DNA of 64,000 nucleotides from Chryseobacterium sp. Leaf405 (GCF_001425355.1 NZ_LMQN01000001.1:124490-188489); one strand, 5' to 3'; positions 47,660-57,082 are shown, counted from the first letter of the stretch. Program-made: numbers and translations. The notes: a model not told the origin generated them from the letters alone.

Positions 47660-50600
47660 TTAAGGAGTATTTGTATCATTAACATTATATGAGAAATTTA
47701 AATTAATGATATCTGTACTACCAACTGTTCCATTGACCAGCTGAATGAAAAGGAGACCACTATCAATCATCAGGACTCTCCATGTTCTTCCATTTTCTAT
47801 AGTTAATAATACATTTTGTGATGCTTGGAGCTTACAGCTGCCCCCTATCCCTCCAATAAGTACCCCAGACCAGTCTGTCCCAGGATTAGCAAAAGCAGGA
47901 ATATTAATTGTAGCTTGAACATTATCAGTATTAATAATTTTTTGTACTGCTGATGTAATAGAATGTAAAGTATTTTGAGGGGTAAAAGGGCACGATGTAT
48001 AAACACATGTTCCTAATGCATTTGCACTATTTTGACCATTCATTTGTATTTCATTCAATGCTTGTTGATTAGCGTCTACCAAACTTATACTGGATACATA
48101 TTTTCCGGCTGGAACAGTATAATTATATCCATCAGCAGTATATCCTGGCGGACAATCGGTTTTGTAAAATATTTGCTCTTGTTTTCTATTATAGAACTTT
48201 TCCTGAAGTCGATTAGGAACCCTATGATAAAAATATTCTTTCATTATTTTACCTGAATTATCAAATATTTTTTCCAGTTTATCCTCATTGTTATAAGCAA
48301 AGGATTCTTTTGAATTATTGGGTAAAATCATATTGGTTACACCAATTGATGGATTATGTGTATAAGTTGTTGTTCTATGGTTTTGAAAATCGATCGCTGA
48401 ACGGAAACTCTTTAAAGAATTTAATAAGGTAGCTTCTGAATTAGCATCTAAATCTACATTAGATTTTTGTACAATCTCTAAATTTAAATATGCTTGGTTA
48501 TCGTTAGGATTAAGATTAAACTTCTGCATTAATTGTCCATAGGTTACCCCTTCTATCTTAGCAATAGGGAGTGTTTGCCCATATCCCCATATATATACTG
48601 TAGGAACTCCATTTAGAGTAGTATATTGTAATAAATTACCTTTATTGTCGTATTTATCATAACTTATTGCCGTTGTTTGTGAACTATCTTTATTATACTC
48701 AATAACTGACGTGGGTAATATCAGGTTTGAAGTATCCTGATTTTTACCGAAGATTTTTTCGACTTTCGAAATTTCTTTTGTGGTTGAGTTTTTAGTCAAA
48801 TTATTTGTTATAACTAGTGGTATGTTCAACATATTGGCTGTAATCATAGTCTGATTACCAGTATCGTGAGCATAGAGCGAAGATATCTGATTAATAGTAG
48901 AATCACTTCCATTAACCGTTTTAGTTTTAATGAAAGGATAGATTGGATCATATAAAAAATTTGTTGTGGATTCCATATTTCCAACTGTTAAAAAGTTTGT
49001 CTCTTTTATTTCAGTCAACAAATATCTCTCACTTCGAAGGTTAGATGTAAATTGGTGTCTTGCAATATTTGCAATATAATTACTATTCAAACTACCATAA
49101 TTAACAATCCCTAATGGCTGAAACATCGTATTTTGATAGGACAGAGGTAAATCATTTAAAACAGTTTTGGTATAAGAATATTTTTGCTGCTTAACTTTAT
49201 TACCTAACTCATTATATTCATTTTTTTCTAAAATTTTTCCTCGAAGGATATCATTATTAATAATATGTTTATACTTAAAGTCACTATTATTATATAAAAA
49301 ATTATAACAATAATTATAAGGATCATGCGGAAGTAATACATCTTCTTCATTATTTCCGTAAGAAAATAAATGCTCTGTAAACCCTCTTCCTTCTTCTCTT
49401 TCTATAACCCTAGTATACCCAATATATCCATTATTGGTCAGTTCAATATTCTCTTTGTTATTTGTATAGACAACGAATGAAACATTATTATTATCTCTCT
49501 TGGGATCATAAGCTAATGCAGCCCCATACACAGGGATTCCCGTAATCTTTCCTGATGTACGACCATTGGCTAATTTATATTCATATTTAATAAACCTTTC
49601 TTTTTCTCCGTCATTAATAATTTGACTTTTTATTCTAGCTCCTCCTCCTTGAATTGTACCAAATATGTCGGTTTCAAAAAAGTCATTTAATTCGTATTCG
49701 TATTCATTGAATCCGCCTAGTGGGTTAATCACTTTTTTTAGTATACCGGTAAGAGCATAGTTATTTGCACCAAGACTGTAGTCTCCAGGTATTAACATAG
49801 AAGGTACTATGAATGGTGAACTAAGTACAGGAAATGGTGCTATAGCAAGTTTACCAGCATCTCTCCTATAATATAAATTGGGGCTCTTCTGTATTTGTGG
49901 GTGAATATGCATGTTAATAGGCTCTAACTCAACCCCATGATTATTATAAAAACCTAAAAAATCCTGCTGTAGAGAATTTACTTTTGGAAGTGGTACGGAA
50001 TAATCATACTCAAATGTATAATAGCGTTTTGATTGTGTTTCTCCGCTGTTTATAATATCTATATTCTCAAGCTTTAATCTCTTACATTGCCACTCTGAAC
50101 AATTTTCTTTTGAATTAAAATATGTGTAATTAAAAATAAAGGTTTTTAACTTTTTATTATTAATTGTCACTTCAATTTTAGTTAATGCCTTTTCATTGAG
50201 TTCATCTTCCCGGGTTAAATCATAAAAGAAATCAACCTTTCCATTATCCCATTCTATTGAAGAAATTCTATTGGTTTGGGGAGCTTTTGTATATAAGAAT
50301 TGATTTTTTACTAAGCATTCGTCTGGAGGGTTTTCATTCGACACGGGATAAGGAATATAATCAGCGATTAATCCATAAGAACACATATTAGTTCTAGAAT
50401 AATTGTATGCCCCCCCAAGAAAAGGCATTGCGTCCTCCAATTTTACGGTGTTAATATTACCACGAACCATTTTTTTATCTGGCTTAGCATATTTCTGGTA
50501 ATTAAATATAACATTCCTGTTGGTAGCAGGGTCTTCAATTTTATCTAAGTGCCAAGCACTGTTTTTTATACTATATTGTCCACCAGCTTTAGCTTGCTGA

Positions 50601-51490
50601 TAATTTACATAAGTTTGTTGTGAATATCCACCAGGTGTTACAATAAGAGGGATAGTTGATGATGCAAAACTTGGAATAGTTTCTATAATATCAGGGCTTT
50701 TGAAATGATATTTAATTCCTTGTGTATTTATTAATTCAAACTTTTCATAATCCATCGGAAAACCTCCATAACCAACATTTGATGGAAAGTAGGTGCTTAA
50801 AACCTCACCTGCTGAAAAACCAAATGCCGGCAAATTATTTATGAGAGGCTTTCTTGTTACTGGTAGCCCTTTAGCTCCGCTGCCATCAAGAAAATTGATA
50901 TTGTAAGTACTTACATTCGTATGATAATTATTAGGTGTTCCACGATCAAGATAAGATAAATAAAAATTACTTTTCAGCCCTGGTGCGAAAGCTGTGAAAA
51001 GATCAGGCGAAGCATCTGTTTTAGAGTAAGATAAATTAAGTCCATTCGTATTTCCAACTGATGAAATATCTGTGAACTCCATAAACCATCCTTTTTTTGA
51101 GATATAAGGCTTGTTGGTGGGTCCAGGAAGACCTGGACCAAGAGTTAAATCATGATCATCCAAATCTTTCATTTGCCTAATAATATTTCCGCCTGCATTT
51201 AAGTTCCAACCCATTCCTACACTTGAAGAAATATTATCAACTCTAATCCCTCCCGAATTATAAGTAAGAGTTATTGGAATATCAATACCTCCAGTTTTTA
51301 TTTCATATAATGGTATACTTAAATCAATTTTTCCATTATAAAGGTTTATATCCGTTAAATTGTAACGTTGAAATGCGCTTACATCTGGAGATAATAACAA
51401 TTGACTATTTGGATTCAAATAGTTTTGATCATTTTGTGATAAAAGCTTTGCAGTTGATAATATGAATATTAATAATGGTATTCTTTTCAT
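47660..51490 (-). CDS. large secreted RHS-associated (SpvB/wall-like) protein with DUF5977-type segment
   Basis: 1276 residues with a signal peptide (LLIFILSTAKLLSQ). The N-terminal half reads as beta-rich wall-like repeats (GKIDLSIPLYEIKTGGIDIP, ITLTYNSGGIRVDNISSSVG, MGWNLNAGGNIIR), a form seen in Bacteroidota proteins encoded beside DUF6443/RHS proteins. Near residue 1125 CPPGYTADGYNYTVPAGKYV with NEIQMNGQNSANALGTC matches a DUF5977-type unit. It lies 9 bp after the T9SS gene and 12 bp before the RHS gene. I infer a shell or delivery partner of the RHS protein, in analogy to TcB/TcC-type pairs. Confidence 0.78.
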   Translation of the reverse strand: MKRIPLLIFILSTAKLLSQNDQNYLNPNSQLLLSPDVSAFQRYNLTDINLYNGKIDLSIPLYEIKTGGIDIPITLTYNSGGIRVDNISSSVGMGWNLNAGGNIIRQMKDLDDHDLTLGPGLPGPTNKPYISKKGWFMEFTDISSVGNTNGLNLSYSKTDASPDLFTAFAPGLKSNFYLSYLDRGTPNNYHTNVSTYNINFLDGSGAKGLPVTRKPLINNLPAFGFSAGEVLSTYFPSNVGYGGFPMDYEKFELINTQGIKYHFKSPDIIETIPSFASSTIPLIVTPGGYSQQTYVNYQQAKAGGQYSIKNSAWHLDKIEDPATNRNVIFNYQKYAKPDKKMVRGNINTVKLEDAMPFLGGAYNYSRTNMCSYGLIADYIPYPVSNENPPDECLVKNQFLYTKAPQTNRISSIEWDNGKVDFFYDLTREDELNEKALTKIEVTINNKKLKTFIFNYTYFNSKENCSEWQCKRLKLENIDIINSGETQSKRYYTFEYDYSVPLPKVNSLQQDFLGFYNNHGVELEPINMHIHPQIQKSPNLYYRRDAGKLAIAPFPVLSSPFIVPSMLIPGDYSLGANNYALTGILKKVINPLGGFNEYEYELNDFFETDIFGTIQGGGARIKSQIINDGEKERFIKYEYKLANGRTSGKITGIPVYGAALAYDPKRDNNNVSFVVYTNNKENIELTNNGYIGYTRVIEREEGRGFTEHLFSYGNNEEDVLLPHDPYNYCYNFLYNNSDFKYKHIINNDILRGKILEKNEYNELGNKVKQQKYSYTKTVLNDLPLSYQNTMFQPLGIVNYGSLNSNYIANIARHQFTSNLRSERYLLTEIKETNFLTVGNMESTTNFLYDPIYPFIKTKTVNGSDSTINQISSLYAHDTGNQTMITANMLNIPLVITNNLTKNSTTKEISKVEKIFGKNQDTSNLILPTSVIEYNKDSSQTTAISYDKYDNKGNLLQYTTLNGVPTVYIWGYGQTLPIAKIEGVTYGQLMQKFNLNPNDNQAYLNLEIVQKSNVDLDANSEATLLNSLKSFRSAIDFQNHRTTTYTHNPSIGVTNMILPNNSKESFAYNNEDKLEKIFDNSGKIMKEYFYHRVPNRLQEKFYNRKQEQIFYKTDCPPGYTADGYNYTVPAGKYVSSISLVDANQQALNEIQMNGQNSANALGTCVYTSCPFTPQNTLHSITSAVQKIINTDNVQATINIPAFANPGTDWSGVLIGGIGGSCKLQASQNVLLTIENGRTWRVLMIDSGLLFIQLVNGTVGSTDIINLNFSYNVNDTNTP

Positions 51491-51499
51491 AATATGTTT

Positions 51500-53041
51500 T
51501 TATTTCTTAATTAATTTTGCATTCGCCGTTTTGTTGTCATCCGTCTTAATCACCACCAGATAAGCTCCTTGAATTAAAGCCTGCGTATTTATTTTAGTGA
51601 TTTTATTCTTCGTTTTCATCGTGTAAAACTGTCTTCCACCCAGGTCATACAGCGTAATATCCGCTTCCTTGAAATCAAAGCCGATTTCTACATAGGCATA
51701 ATCAGAGACAGGGTTCGGATAAATCTTGATATCCTGTTTCTCGATCAACTGATCAAGCTGCTTGTCGCCCAGTTTGACGATCTTCCAGTTTTCTTTTCCG
51801 AGTTCTTCTGCGCTGGTTCCTGCCAAAATAATCGAACCATCTTTGTTTAATTTTATATCAGATAATCGTTCTTCACGCTTTCTGGATTCTCCTTTTACGT
51901 GTTTTCGCCACTGCTCTTCGCCGTTTTGATCCAGATACAACATCCAAAAAGTTTCATCGTCGGTTTCAGTTCTGCCTTCTGCCTGCGTGTAGCCTCCCAA
52001 CAGAATTCCTTTTGAAGATTGAGCATCTGAAGAATGAATCACGCTCATTCCCATGAGTACATCCCTGTTTTTGAAATTGTAGGATTTCTGCCAGATTTCT
52101 TCACCTCTTTCATTGAGTGAAATCAGCCATAAGTCGGTTCCTTCTTCAATACCAACCGATTTATTGCCTGATCTTTCCGACCTTGATTCGCCGCCGATTA
52201 AATATCCTGTTGAAGTCAAAGCCAAGGTTCTTAAATGATCGTCACCTTTTCCTCCGAAATTCTTTTCCCATTCTACTTTTCCTTCTTTGGATAGTTTAAT
52301 GATCCAATAATCTCCCTCACCAAAATTTTCAGTCTTTTTTGATCCTCCAATTGAGCTTCTGGAATACATCCCTAATAAAGCGCCACCATCTTTGGTGGGA
52401 ATAATTTTTTCCACTTCATCCAAGCCTTTTCCGCCTACAATAACCTGCGATACTTCTTTTCCGTTCTTGTCTAATCGTATAACCAAAACATCCTTAGAAC
52501 CATAACTTTTAGCAGAGTTTTGAACATTTCCTGCTACAAAAAATCCCAAATCCGTCGTCTGAATTACCGCTCGGGCTTCTTCATCAGAAGTTCCTCCAAT
52601 GGTTTTCTGCCATAATTCGTCCCCGAATTCGTTGATTCGGATCAGCCAGATGTCTGATCCGCCTTTGGAATCTTCTTTTTTATCCAGCCCTTTTCCTGAA
52701 TAGCTCGTTCCGGAAAGTAAAAACCCTCCTTCCTGAGTACTCACCGTAGCCGATAGAAAATCGTGATTCTTTCCTGAGAAATACTTTTCCCAGACTTCTT
52801 CTCCCTGTTGGTTGAGTTTTACTAAATGGAAATCGTACCCGTTGTTTTGTTTGCTGTCTGCTTGAAGCTTATTGCTTTGAATGGAGCTTCCTGTTATTAA
52901 ATACTGCTGGTCGATCGTAGTGGTCACCTGCGAAAGGAAATCCTGAGTCGAGGATTCAATATCCTTCTGCCACAAAACTTCCTGAGCCGATAAGCCCAAG
53001 ACAGTGCCCAAGAACAGTGCACCTGTATAGAATTTGTTCAT
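51500..53041 (-). CDS. propeller-like secreted protein with T9SS type A sorting domain
   Basis: 513 residues. A signal peptide (LGTVLGLSAQ) is followed by about seven repeated units of the type DIWLIRINEFGDELWQKTIGG, characteristic of delta-60/PQQ-like beta-propellers. The last ~75 residues are a T9SS type A sorting domain, beginning IKIYPNPVSDYAYVEI and ending NAKLIKK. The protein should pass through the type IX machinery and reach the surface or medium. It is the first gene of the passenger operon, with a promoter -7 box ~47 bp upstream of its ATG. Confidence 0.9.
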   Translation of the reverse strand: MNKFYTGALFLGTVLGLSAQEVLWQKDIESSTQDFLSQVTTTIDQQYLITGSSIQSNKLQADSKQNNGYDFHLVKLNQQGEEVWEKYFSGKNHDFLSATVSTQEGGFLLSGTSYSGKGLDKKEDSKGGSDIWLIRINEFGDELWQKTIGGTSDEEARAVIQTTDLGFFVAGNVQNSAKSYGSKDVLVIRLDKNGKEVSQVIVGGKGLDEVEKIIPTKDGGALLGMYSRSSIGGSKKTENFGEGDYWIIKLSKEGKVEWEKNFGGKGDDHLRTLALTSTGYLIGGESRSERSGNKSVGIEEGTDLWLISLNERGEEIWQKSYNFKNRDVLMGMSVIHSSDAQSSKGILLGGYTQAEGRTETDDETFWMLYLDQNGEEQWRKHVKGESRKREERLSDIKLNKDGSIILAGTSAEELGKENWKIVKLGDKQLDQLIEKQDIKIYPNPVSDYAYVEIGFDFKEADITLYDLGGRQFYTMKTKNKITKINTQALIQGAYLVVIKTDDNKTANAKLIKK

Positions 53042-53087
53042 TCCCGTGTTTATATTGAGTGGTTAATTATTAATTTTTAAATCGCTG

Positions 53088-53095
53088 CAAAAGTA
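53088..53095 (-). promoter_or_regulatory. Bacteroidota -7 promoter element of the passenger operon
   Basis: On the minus strand the sequence reads TACTTTTG (TAnnTTTG), 47 bp upstream of the ATG at 53041. No clear -33 TTG was found at the expected distance. It is the only candidate seen in the gap upstream of the operon. Confidence 0.55.
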
Positions 53096-53278
53096 TCGCT
53101 TTTACCTCACATCTTTAAGATTTATTAATTACTTTTAATATGAATTGAATCATCTTTTAGCAAAAGTAATATCACAAAGCGACAAATCATGTCGCTTTAT
53201 ATAAAAATGCATAAAAAACAAAAAGGTTGGAAAGGAATGTAAATAAAATAGTGATTCTGGGGCTTTCTTGTATTTTGC

Positions 53279-53296
53279 ACACCAAACATTCAGCAA
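53279..53296 (+). repeat. 18-bp direct repeat, right copy (passenger boundary)
   Basis: Exact copy of 43611-43628, same orientation, ~56 bp inside the right transposon end. With the left copy it frames the four-gene passenger. Confidence 0.7.
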
Positions 53297-53351
53297 AATA
53301 GGTGTGTTATAATTATAATCTATTGGAATTTTAAAATCAATAGATTTCATC

Positions 53352-53389
53352 CTTAACCCTAAATGTTTTCCGTTTCGTGAGCTGACCCC
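53352..53389 (-). repeat. right terminal inverted repeat of the Tn3-family transposon
   Basis: 38 bp; on the minus strand it begins GGGGTCAGCTCACG and ends GGGTTAAG. It matches the left repeat at 35 of 38 positions. It is followed by TTCTA (53390-53394), identical to the 5 bp left of the other end. Confidence 0.94.
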
Positions 53390-54449
53390 TTCTACACTTA
53401 TTCTCAAACAAAAACTCCACCCATTGCCTATCCGCATTGAGCTGCACCGTTGCAGAAAATAACTTTCCTTTTTTCGACACCATATTTTCAATAACTAAAG
53501 GTTTCCCATCACGAAGCACCTGTTTTTGCTCCAAATCCAATCTCACACTGCAAAGAAAATCATGAATCCTTACAAATTCCATACTCAAAGAGATCAGTTC
53601 ATTGGTCAGCCTGTCCAAACTTATCAGTGAAGGAATTATCTCACCTGTAACCTTATCAATAAGCTCCACCACTCTACCCATATTCCCCGAATTTAAAAGA
53701 TTGACCCTATCCTCTCTTGTAAACTTATGCCCCTTAAACTTCTTTCTGAAATCCACTTTCTTACAAACCCGATGCACCTTAACAACCAATTCTCCATCAT
53801 CATCAATTCTTAACTGCAACCGTGCATCAATCTCGCTTACCGCTTCTCCATCATTAAAAAGAATCGGAATCAACATCGGTGTCTTATACCCTTTCAACAG
53901 AGTATCCAACACCCCTATCTCTTCCAACTTTTCTCGATCAAGACCTATTTCAGCCATCGTACCCCACGGAACATCCTCGATCTGATAGCGGTAATGCGAA
54001 CGATTACTAATCGTAGATGACCCATTACTCGACCCATCCTTCAAAACAGAAGATTCCCTTTCAGCAGACTTCTGATTTCTGGCAGTTTCAACCGCTTCAA
54101 TTGAAACTTCAAACTTTTTTAAATCTTGTCTTTCAACATCCGATGAATCATCAATATACTTCTGCAAACCTTTCGCTGTTTCCTGCGCCTCAAATTCCCT
54201 CACTTTAAAAAATGAATATTCAGAAGGATCTTTGAGCTGATGATAAAAATCTGAGTAGAAGTCCGTAAAAGAACTTTCCGACGAATCGATCCGCATAACC
54301 GTATCAACTTTTGTGCGGTCAGGCTGAACGTCTACGAGATTTCCGGATCGATTGACCGCCTGTACAATTCCGACAGAATTATTACTGTGACGAAGTACCA
54401 ATAAAGTACTGACTTCTGAGACTGCTGTATGATTTCCAATGTTTTTCAT
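53390..54449 (-). pseudogene. 5' part of the DUF4099/DUF3945 gene interrupted by the transposon
   Basis: The frame from ATG 54449 encodes ~353 residues of a conjugative-element protein: a variable N-terminal region, a DUF4099-like middle (VPWGTMAEIGLDREKLEEIG ... LLKGYKTPMLIPI), and the first DUF3945 unit (QKQVLRDGKPLVIENMVSKK ... VEFLFEN). At residue ~353 it runs into the transposon end, which adds an artificial tail (RGQLTKRKTF) and a stop at 53337. The native C-terminal part is at 39622-39847. The restored protein would be ~426 residues. The function of these element-borne proteins is unknown. Confidence 0.88.
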
Positions 54450-54507
54450 GATGATGATTTTATTAGTTATTTTAATTATTGTTGTTTTTTAACACACTCA
54501 GTATTAT

Positions 54508-54951
54508 TTAGATTATTCCATCATCCGCAAAAGAAAAATGCGAATCCGACGTCAAAATCACATGATCCAGCAAAGACATATCGAATATTTTTGCCGCCTC
54601 TTTGATTTTTGCGGTCATTTTAATATCACAACCAGAAGGTTTTAAATTTCCCGAAGGATGATTGTGAGCTACGATAATTCCTGAAGCATTGCAAAGAAGA
54701 GCCGCCTGCATAATGATGCGGACATCCACCAATGTTGAAGAAATCCCGCATTCAGATATTTTCTTAATACCCAAGACCTTATTTGCCTGATCCAGGTACA
54801 GAGCAAAGAAAGATTCCCTATAATCCATTTGCTCAGCATCAAAATGTGCCATGAAAACATCCACCGCATCTCGTGATGACGATATAGACCTTTCACAATT
54901 TCCCTTTCTTGAATAGCTCAATTTAATTTCGTTTACAATATTGAATTTCAT
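54508..54951 (-). CDS. radC: RadC-like JAB-domain protein of the mobile element
   Basis: About 147 residues from ATG 54951 (KFNIVNEIKLSYSRK), which is the usual start for element-borne RadC proteins and has a GGAGCAGG-like ribosome site before it. An upstream GTG at 54993 would add 14 residues and is less likely. The JAB metal motif is IIVAHNHPSGNLKPSGCD (HxH...SxxxD) near the C-terminal third. Role unknown; such RadC copies are frequent on Bacteroidota conjugative elements. It is upstream of the DUF4099 gene on the same strand (58-bp gap). Confidence 0.88.
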   Translation of the reverse strand: MKFNIVNEIKLSYSRKGNCERSISSSRDAVDVFMAHFDAEQMDYRESFFALYLDQANKVLGIKKISECGISSTLVDVRIIMQAALLCNASGIIVAHNHPSGNLKPSGCDIKMTAKIKEAAKIFDMSLLDHVILTSDSHFSFADDGII

Positions 54952-55063
54952 ATGTCCTGCTCCGAGTACGGCGGAGACCTGTTTTTCCCGCACTTACATT
55001 AAAAACCTGTGAATTGCAGCTTGAAGGAAATTTTGACTTTTCTATCTTTTACCTGGTCATATT

Positions 55064-55186
55064 ATTTGATAAATTGATTTATACTAACATCTGAAGAATT
55101 GGTTTATAAAAGAATCTGATCAATCGATTTGTAAGAATGTGATCAATTGATTTATACCAACATCTGATGAGATGATTTATACCAAG
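55064..55186 (+). repeat. five tandem imperfect ~25-bp repeats
   Basis: Five contiguous units of 23-25 bp (55064-55088, 55089-55113, 55114-55138, 55139-55161, 55162-55186) follow the pattern ATCTGATnAATTGATTTATACCA with several substitutions each. There are no spacers, so it is not a CRISPR array. The last unit leads directly into dispersed-repeat copy A. The stretch 54994-55063 before it shows nothing recognisable. Confidence 0.7.
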
Positions 55187-55442
55187 AGAATAATAAGGAT
55201 CAAAATTTCAATGAACTGCATTTGCATCTTGTGAGGTTTCTGACTTTTTCTATGCGGATAACCATTCAGGCAGGCACAAGGAAAACTGCAATCAATACCT
55301 TGAAAACAATAAGAAAGAACATTGATGAAAGCCTGAAATATTTTTGCGGAGGCTCCGGGATCTCCGATCCCGGATACCCAAAAAGATTTTTTTCCGCAGT
55401 GACAACGGAATATATTTGCTACAGAAAATCAGGTAGCCTCAC
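55182..55442 (+). repeat. dispersed structured repeat, copy A
   Basis: A 261-bp sequence repeated at 59017-59266 (copy B, nearly identical), in part at 60997-61174 (copy C) and as a fragment at 57235-57271. Inside, TGCGGA and TCCGCA enclose a hairpin CCGGGAT-CTCCG-ATCCCGG. The repeat ends with GAAAATCAGGTAGCCTCAC. No protein-coding pattern is convincing. It separates the conjugative-element remnant from the next gene remnants. Confidence 0.85.
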
Positions 55443-55496
55443 GACGAATCGTGGCAGTTGAAATGACCTGCTTATTATTGTTAATCCAAAAAGAAA

Positions 55497-55831
55497 TGAA
55501 AATTAAAATTGTAGCAACAATCATCTTTTTAATTGTATGTAATGAGATTCAGGCCCAAACGATTCAACAAGTTTCTAAATTGTCGCAAAGTATTACTACT
55601 AAAATCTTAAAAAATAAATCGAGCAAATCTCCTTTTTATTTTTTCTTTCAAAAGCAAACGTTTAGATTTTGGTCTGCTTTTCCATTTGAAATATCCGCTG
55701 GAAGCCACTTTCAAAACCTTGCATATTTTTTCAATCGGAGATAGAATTGCACTGAGACACGTTGATGTCGATGTAATGTATTATTTTAAGCTACGTTTTA
55801 AAAAATACGAGAAGCAAAAAAAGAGAAATTG
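55497..55831 (+). pseudogene. remnant of a secreted protein gene
   Basis: ATG 55497 begins a clear signal peptide (KIKIVATIIFLIVCNEIQAQ) and ~20 polar residues. The reading then breaks up. Another frame near 55738-55831 gives a coding-like piece, GDRIALRHVDVDVMYYFKLR, ending at TGA. Further right (55978-56068) a piece MWNNWLDLEVSRARFQGG is visible. The segment 55832-56374 otherwise holds only AT-rich, non-coding sequence. The original family cannot be named. Confidence 0.45.
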
Positions 55832-56374
55832 AATATTTTATAAAAAAAATATTTCAAAAGCGCAAATCATTAAAAAAACGGCAACCAATAGAAAATTTAT
55901 TTCAAAATAAAGTGTCGATTATATTTATACAAAGACCCACATTGTGGGAAAAAGATACCTTATCTTAATTTATCTACAATGTGGAACAATTGGCTTGATT
56001 TAGAAGTTTCCAGAGCAAGATTTCAAGGAGGAAGTAATTTAAGATGGATGTTATTTTTTACTATTTAAGTTCCAAAAGAAGAGAAATCAATTTTCTAATA
56101 AGTTCCAAGTTACATCTATTGAAAATAGAATTTCTATATATGCTAAAATGAGAATTGGAGCAGATTATTTAGAATATTTAAACTCTCAAAAGCTTTAAAC
56201 TCACAAAAAAGGATGCGTAGAATTTAATAATCAAATTATCGAATAAATTTTTATATTAGTAACATAAATAATTTTACGAAATTATTATAGATTAGACTGA
56301 TGCAATTCATAAAGCCAAAAGTTACCTGCCATGAATAAATCAACCATTTAGTATATAATTAGCAAAACAAAAAA

Positions 56375-56875
56375 ATGACAAATAAATATTTCGGACTTTT
56401 TTTTCTCATAAACTTTTTTTCTATTTCAATCTTTGCTCAGCAGGTTGGCAAATCAAATTCAACTAAAAGAAGTGAAGCGTCCACTAATTTATATAAAGAA
56501 ATTTTTTCGGTAGACAGTTCTTTATTTAAGGCCTTTAATAATTGTGATACATCATCTTACAAAAAATTCTTTACTGACGATTTGGAGTTTTATCACGACA
56601 AAGGTGGATTGACTATTTCACTTAAAAATGAGTTACAATCATTTACGGATAATTGCAAAACAGACTTACATCTACGCCGGGAACTTGTAAAGGGCAGCTT
56701 AGAAGTTTATCCAATTAAAGATTATGGAGCTATTGAAATTGGGAAGCACCGTTTTTATCATAGGACGAAAGAGGGAATAGAGAAAATTGGCGGAACATAT
56801 AAATTTGTTCACGTTTGGCAGAAGAAAAATGAAGGGTGGAAGTTATCAAGAGTAATTAGTTATGGACATGACTGA
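56375..56875 (+). CDS. secreted NTF2-like (DUF4440) protein
   Basis: 166 residues with a signal peptide (FFSISIFAQQVG). The mature part has the SnoaL/DUF4440-type alpha+beta cone pattern: SVDSSLFKAFNNCDTSSYKKFFTDDLEFYHDKGG, and a terminal FVHVWQKKNEGWKLSRVISY strand. Such domains bind small ligands or act as simple enzymes; no activity can be inferred. The gene stands alone between remnants, with ~500 bp of non-coding DNA before it. Confidence 0.82.
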   Translation: MTNKYFGLFFLINFFSISIFAQQVGKSNSTKRSEASTNLYKEIFSVDSSLFKAFNNCDTSSYKKFFTDDLEFYHDKGGLTISLKNELQSFTDNCKTDLHLRRELVKGSLEVYPIKDYGAIEIGKHRFYHRTKEGIEKIGGTYKFVHVWQKKNEGWKLSRVISYGHD

Positions 56876-57082
56876 TAGAAGATTCACCAAAAAATAACAC
56901 AAAAGATAAAGCAAGATCACAGCAATTTTAGGCAGCATTTCATTCTTCCAGAATGAATAGGATCTTGCCGATTTTAGGAAAAGTCTCTGCATTTCCGGAT
57001 AGGCAGGCATATCAGTAACATCACTTGCCCTAATAAGTAAAATGATAATTGCCATTACCGCGCAAAGCGTTACAAAAACCAT
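56846..57082 (-). CDS. possible small membrane protein or fragment
   Basis: A 78-residue frame with two hydrophobic segments (VFVTLCAVMAIIILLI and IAVILLYLLCYFLVNLLSVM). It overlaps the end of the NTF2-like gene by 30 bp in the opposite strand. No family is recognised. It may be the remains of a larger membrane protein, or chance. The rest of the gap up to 57527 holds copy D of the dispersed repeat and nothing else clear. Confidence 0.25.
   Translation of the reverse strand: MVFVTLCAVMAIIILLIRASDVTDMPAYPEMQRLFLKSARSYSFWKNEMLPKIAVILLYLLCYFLVNLLSVMSITNYS

Larger units (their letters stand above)
39848..53389. mobile_element. 13.5-kb Tn3-family transposon carrying a T9SS/RHS operon
   Basis: The 38-bp terminal inverted repeats begin GGGG and end TAAG, at 39848-39885 and 53352-53389, and match at 35 of 38 positions. 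Both ends are flanked by the same 5 bp, TTCTA (39843-39847 and 53390-53394), the target duplication size of Tn3-family elements. It holds a Tn3 transposase (frameshifted), a divergent serine resolvase, a res-like region between them, and a four-gene passenger operon on the minus strand. It lies inside a DUF4099/DUF3945 gene of the conjugative element. Confidence 0.94.

Noticed and set aside
53337..53389. Last ~17 codons of the DUF4099 frame and first ~17 codons of the 39900 frame as natural protein ends
   Set aside because: They are encoded by the transposon's terminal inverted repeats and disappear when the insertion is removed.
53150..53491. 113-residue minus-strand frame across the right transposon end
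   Set aside because: It spans the insertion border in a different frame from the real gene and has no coding features.
55064..55186. CRISPR array
   Set aside because: Units are contiguous without spacers, imperfect, and no cas genes are near.
55222..55461. 79-residue plus-strand frame and the similar frame at 57221-57463
   Set aside because: Both lie in copies of the dispersed repeat; the shared CYRKSGSL peptide reflects repeat DNA, and copy B has a stop in the same place.
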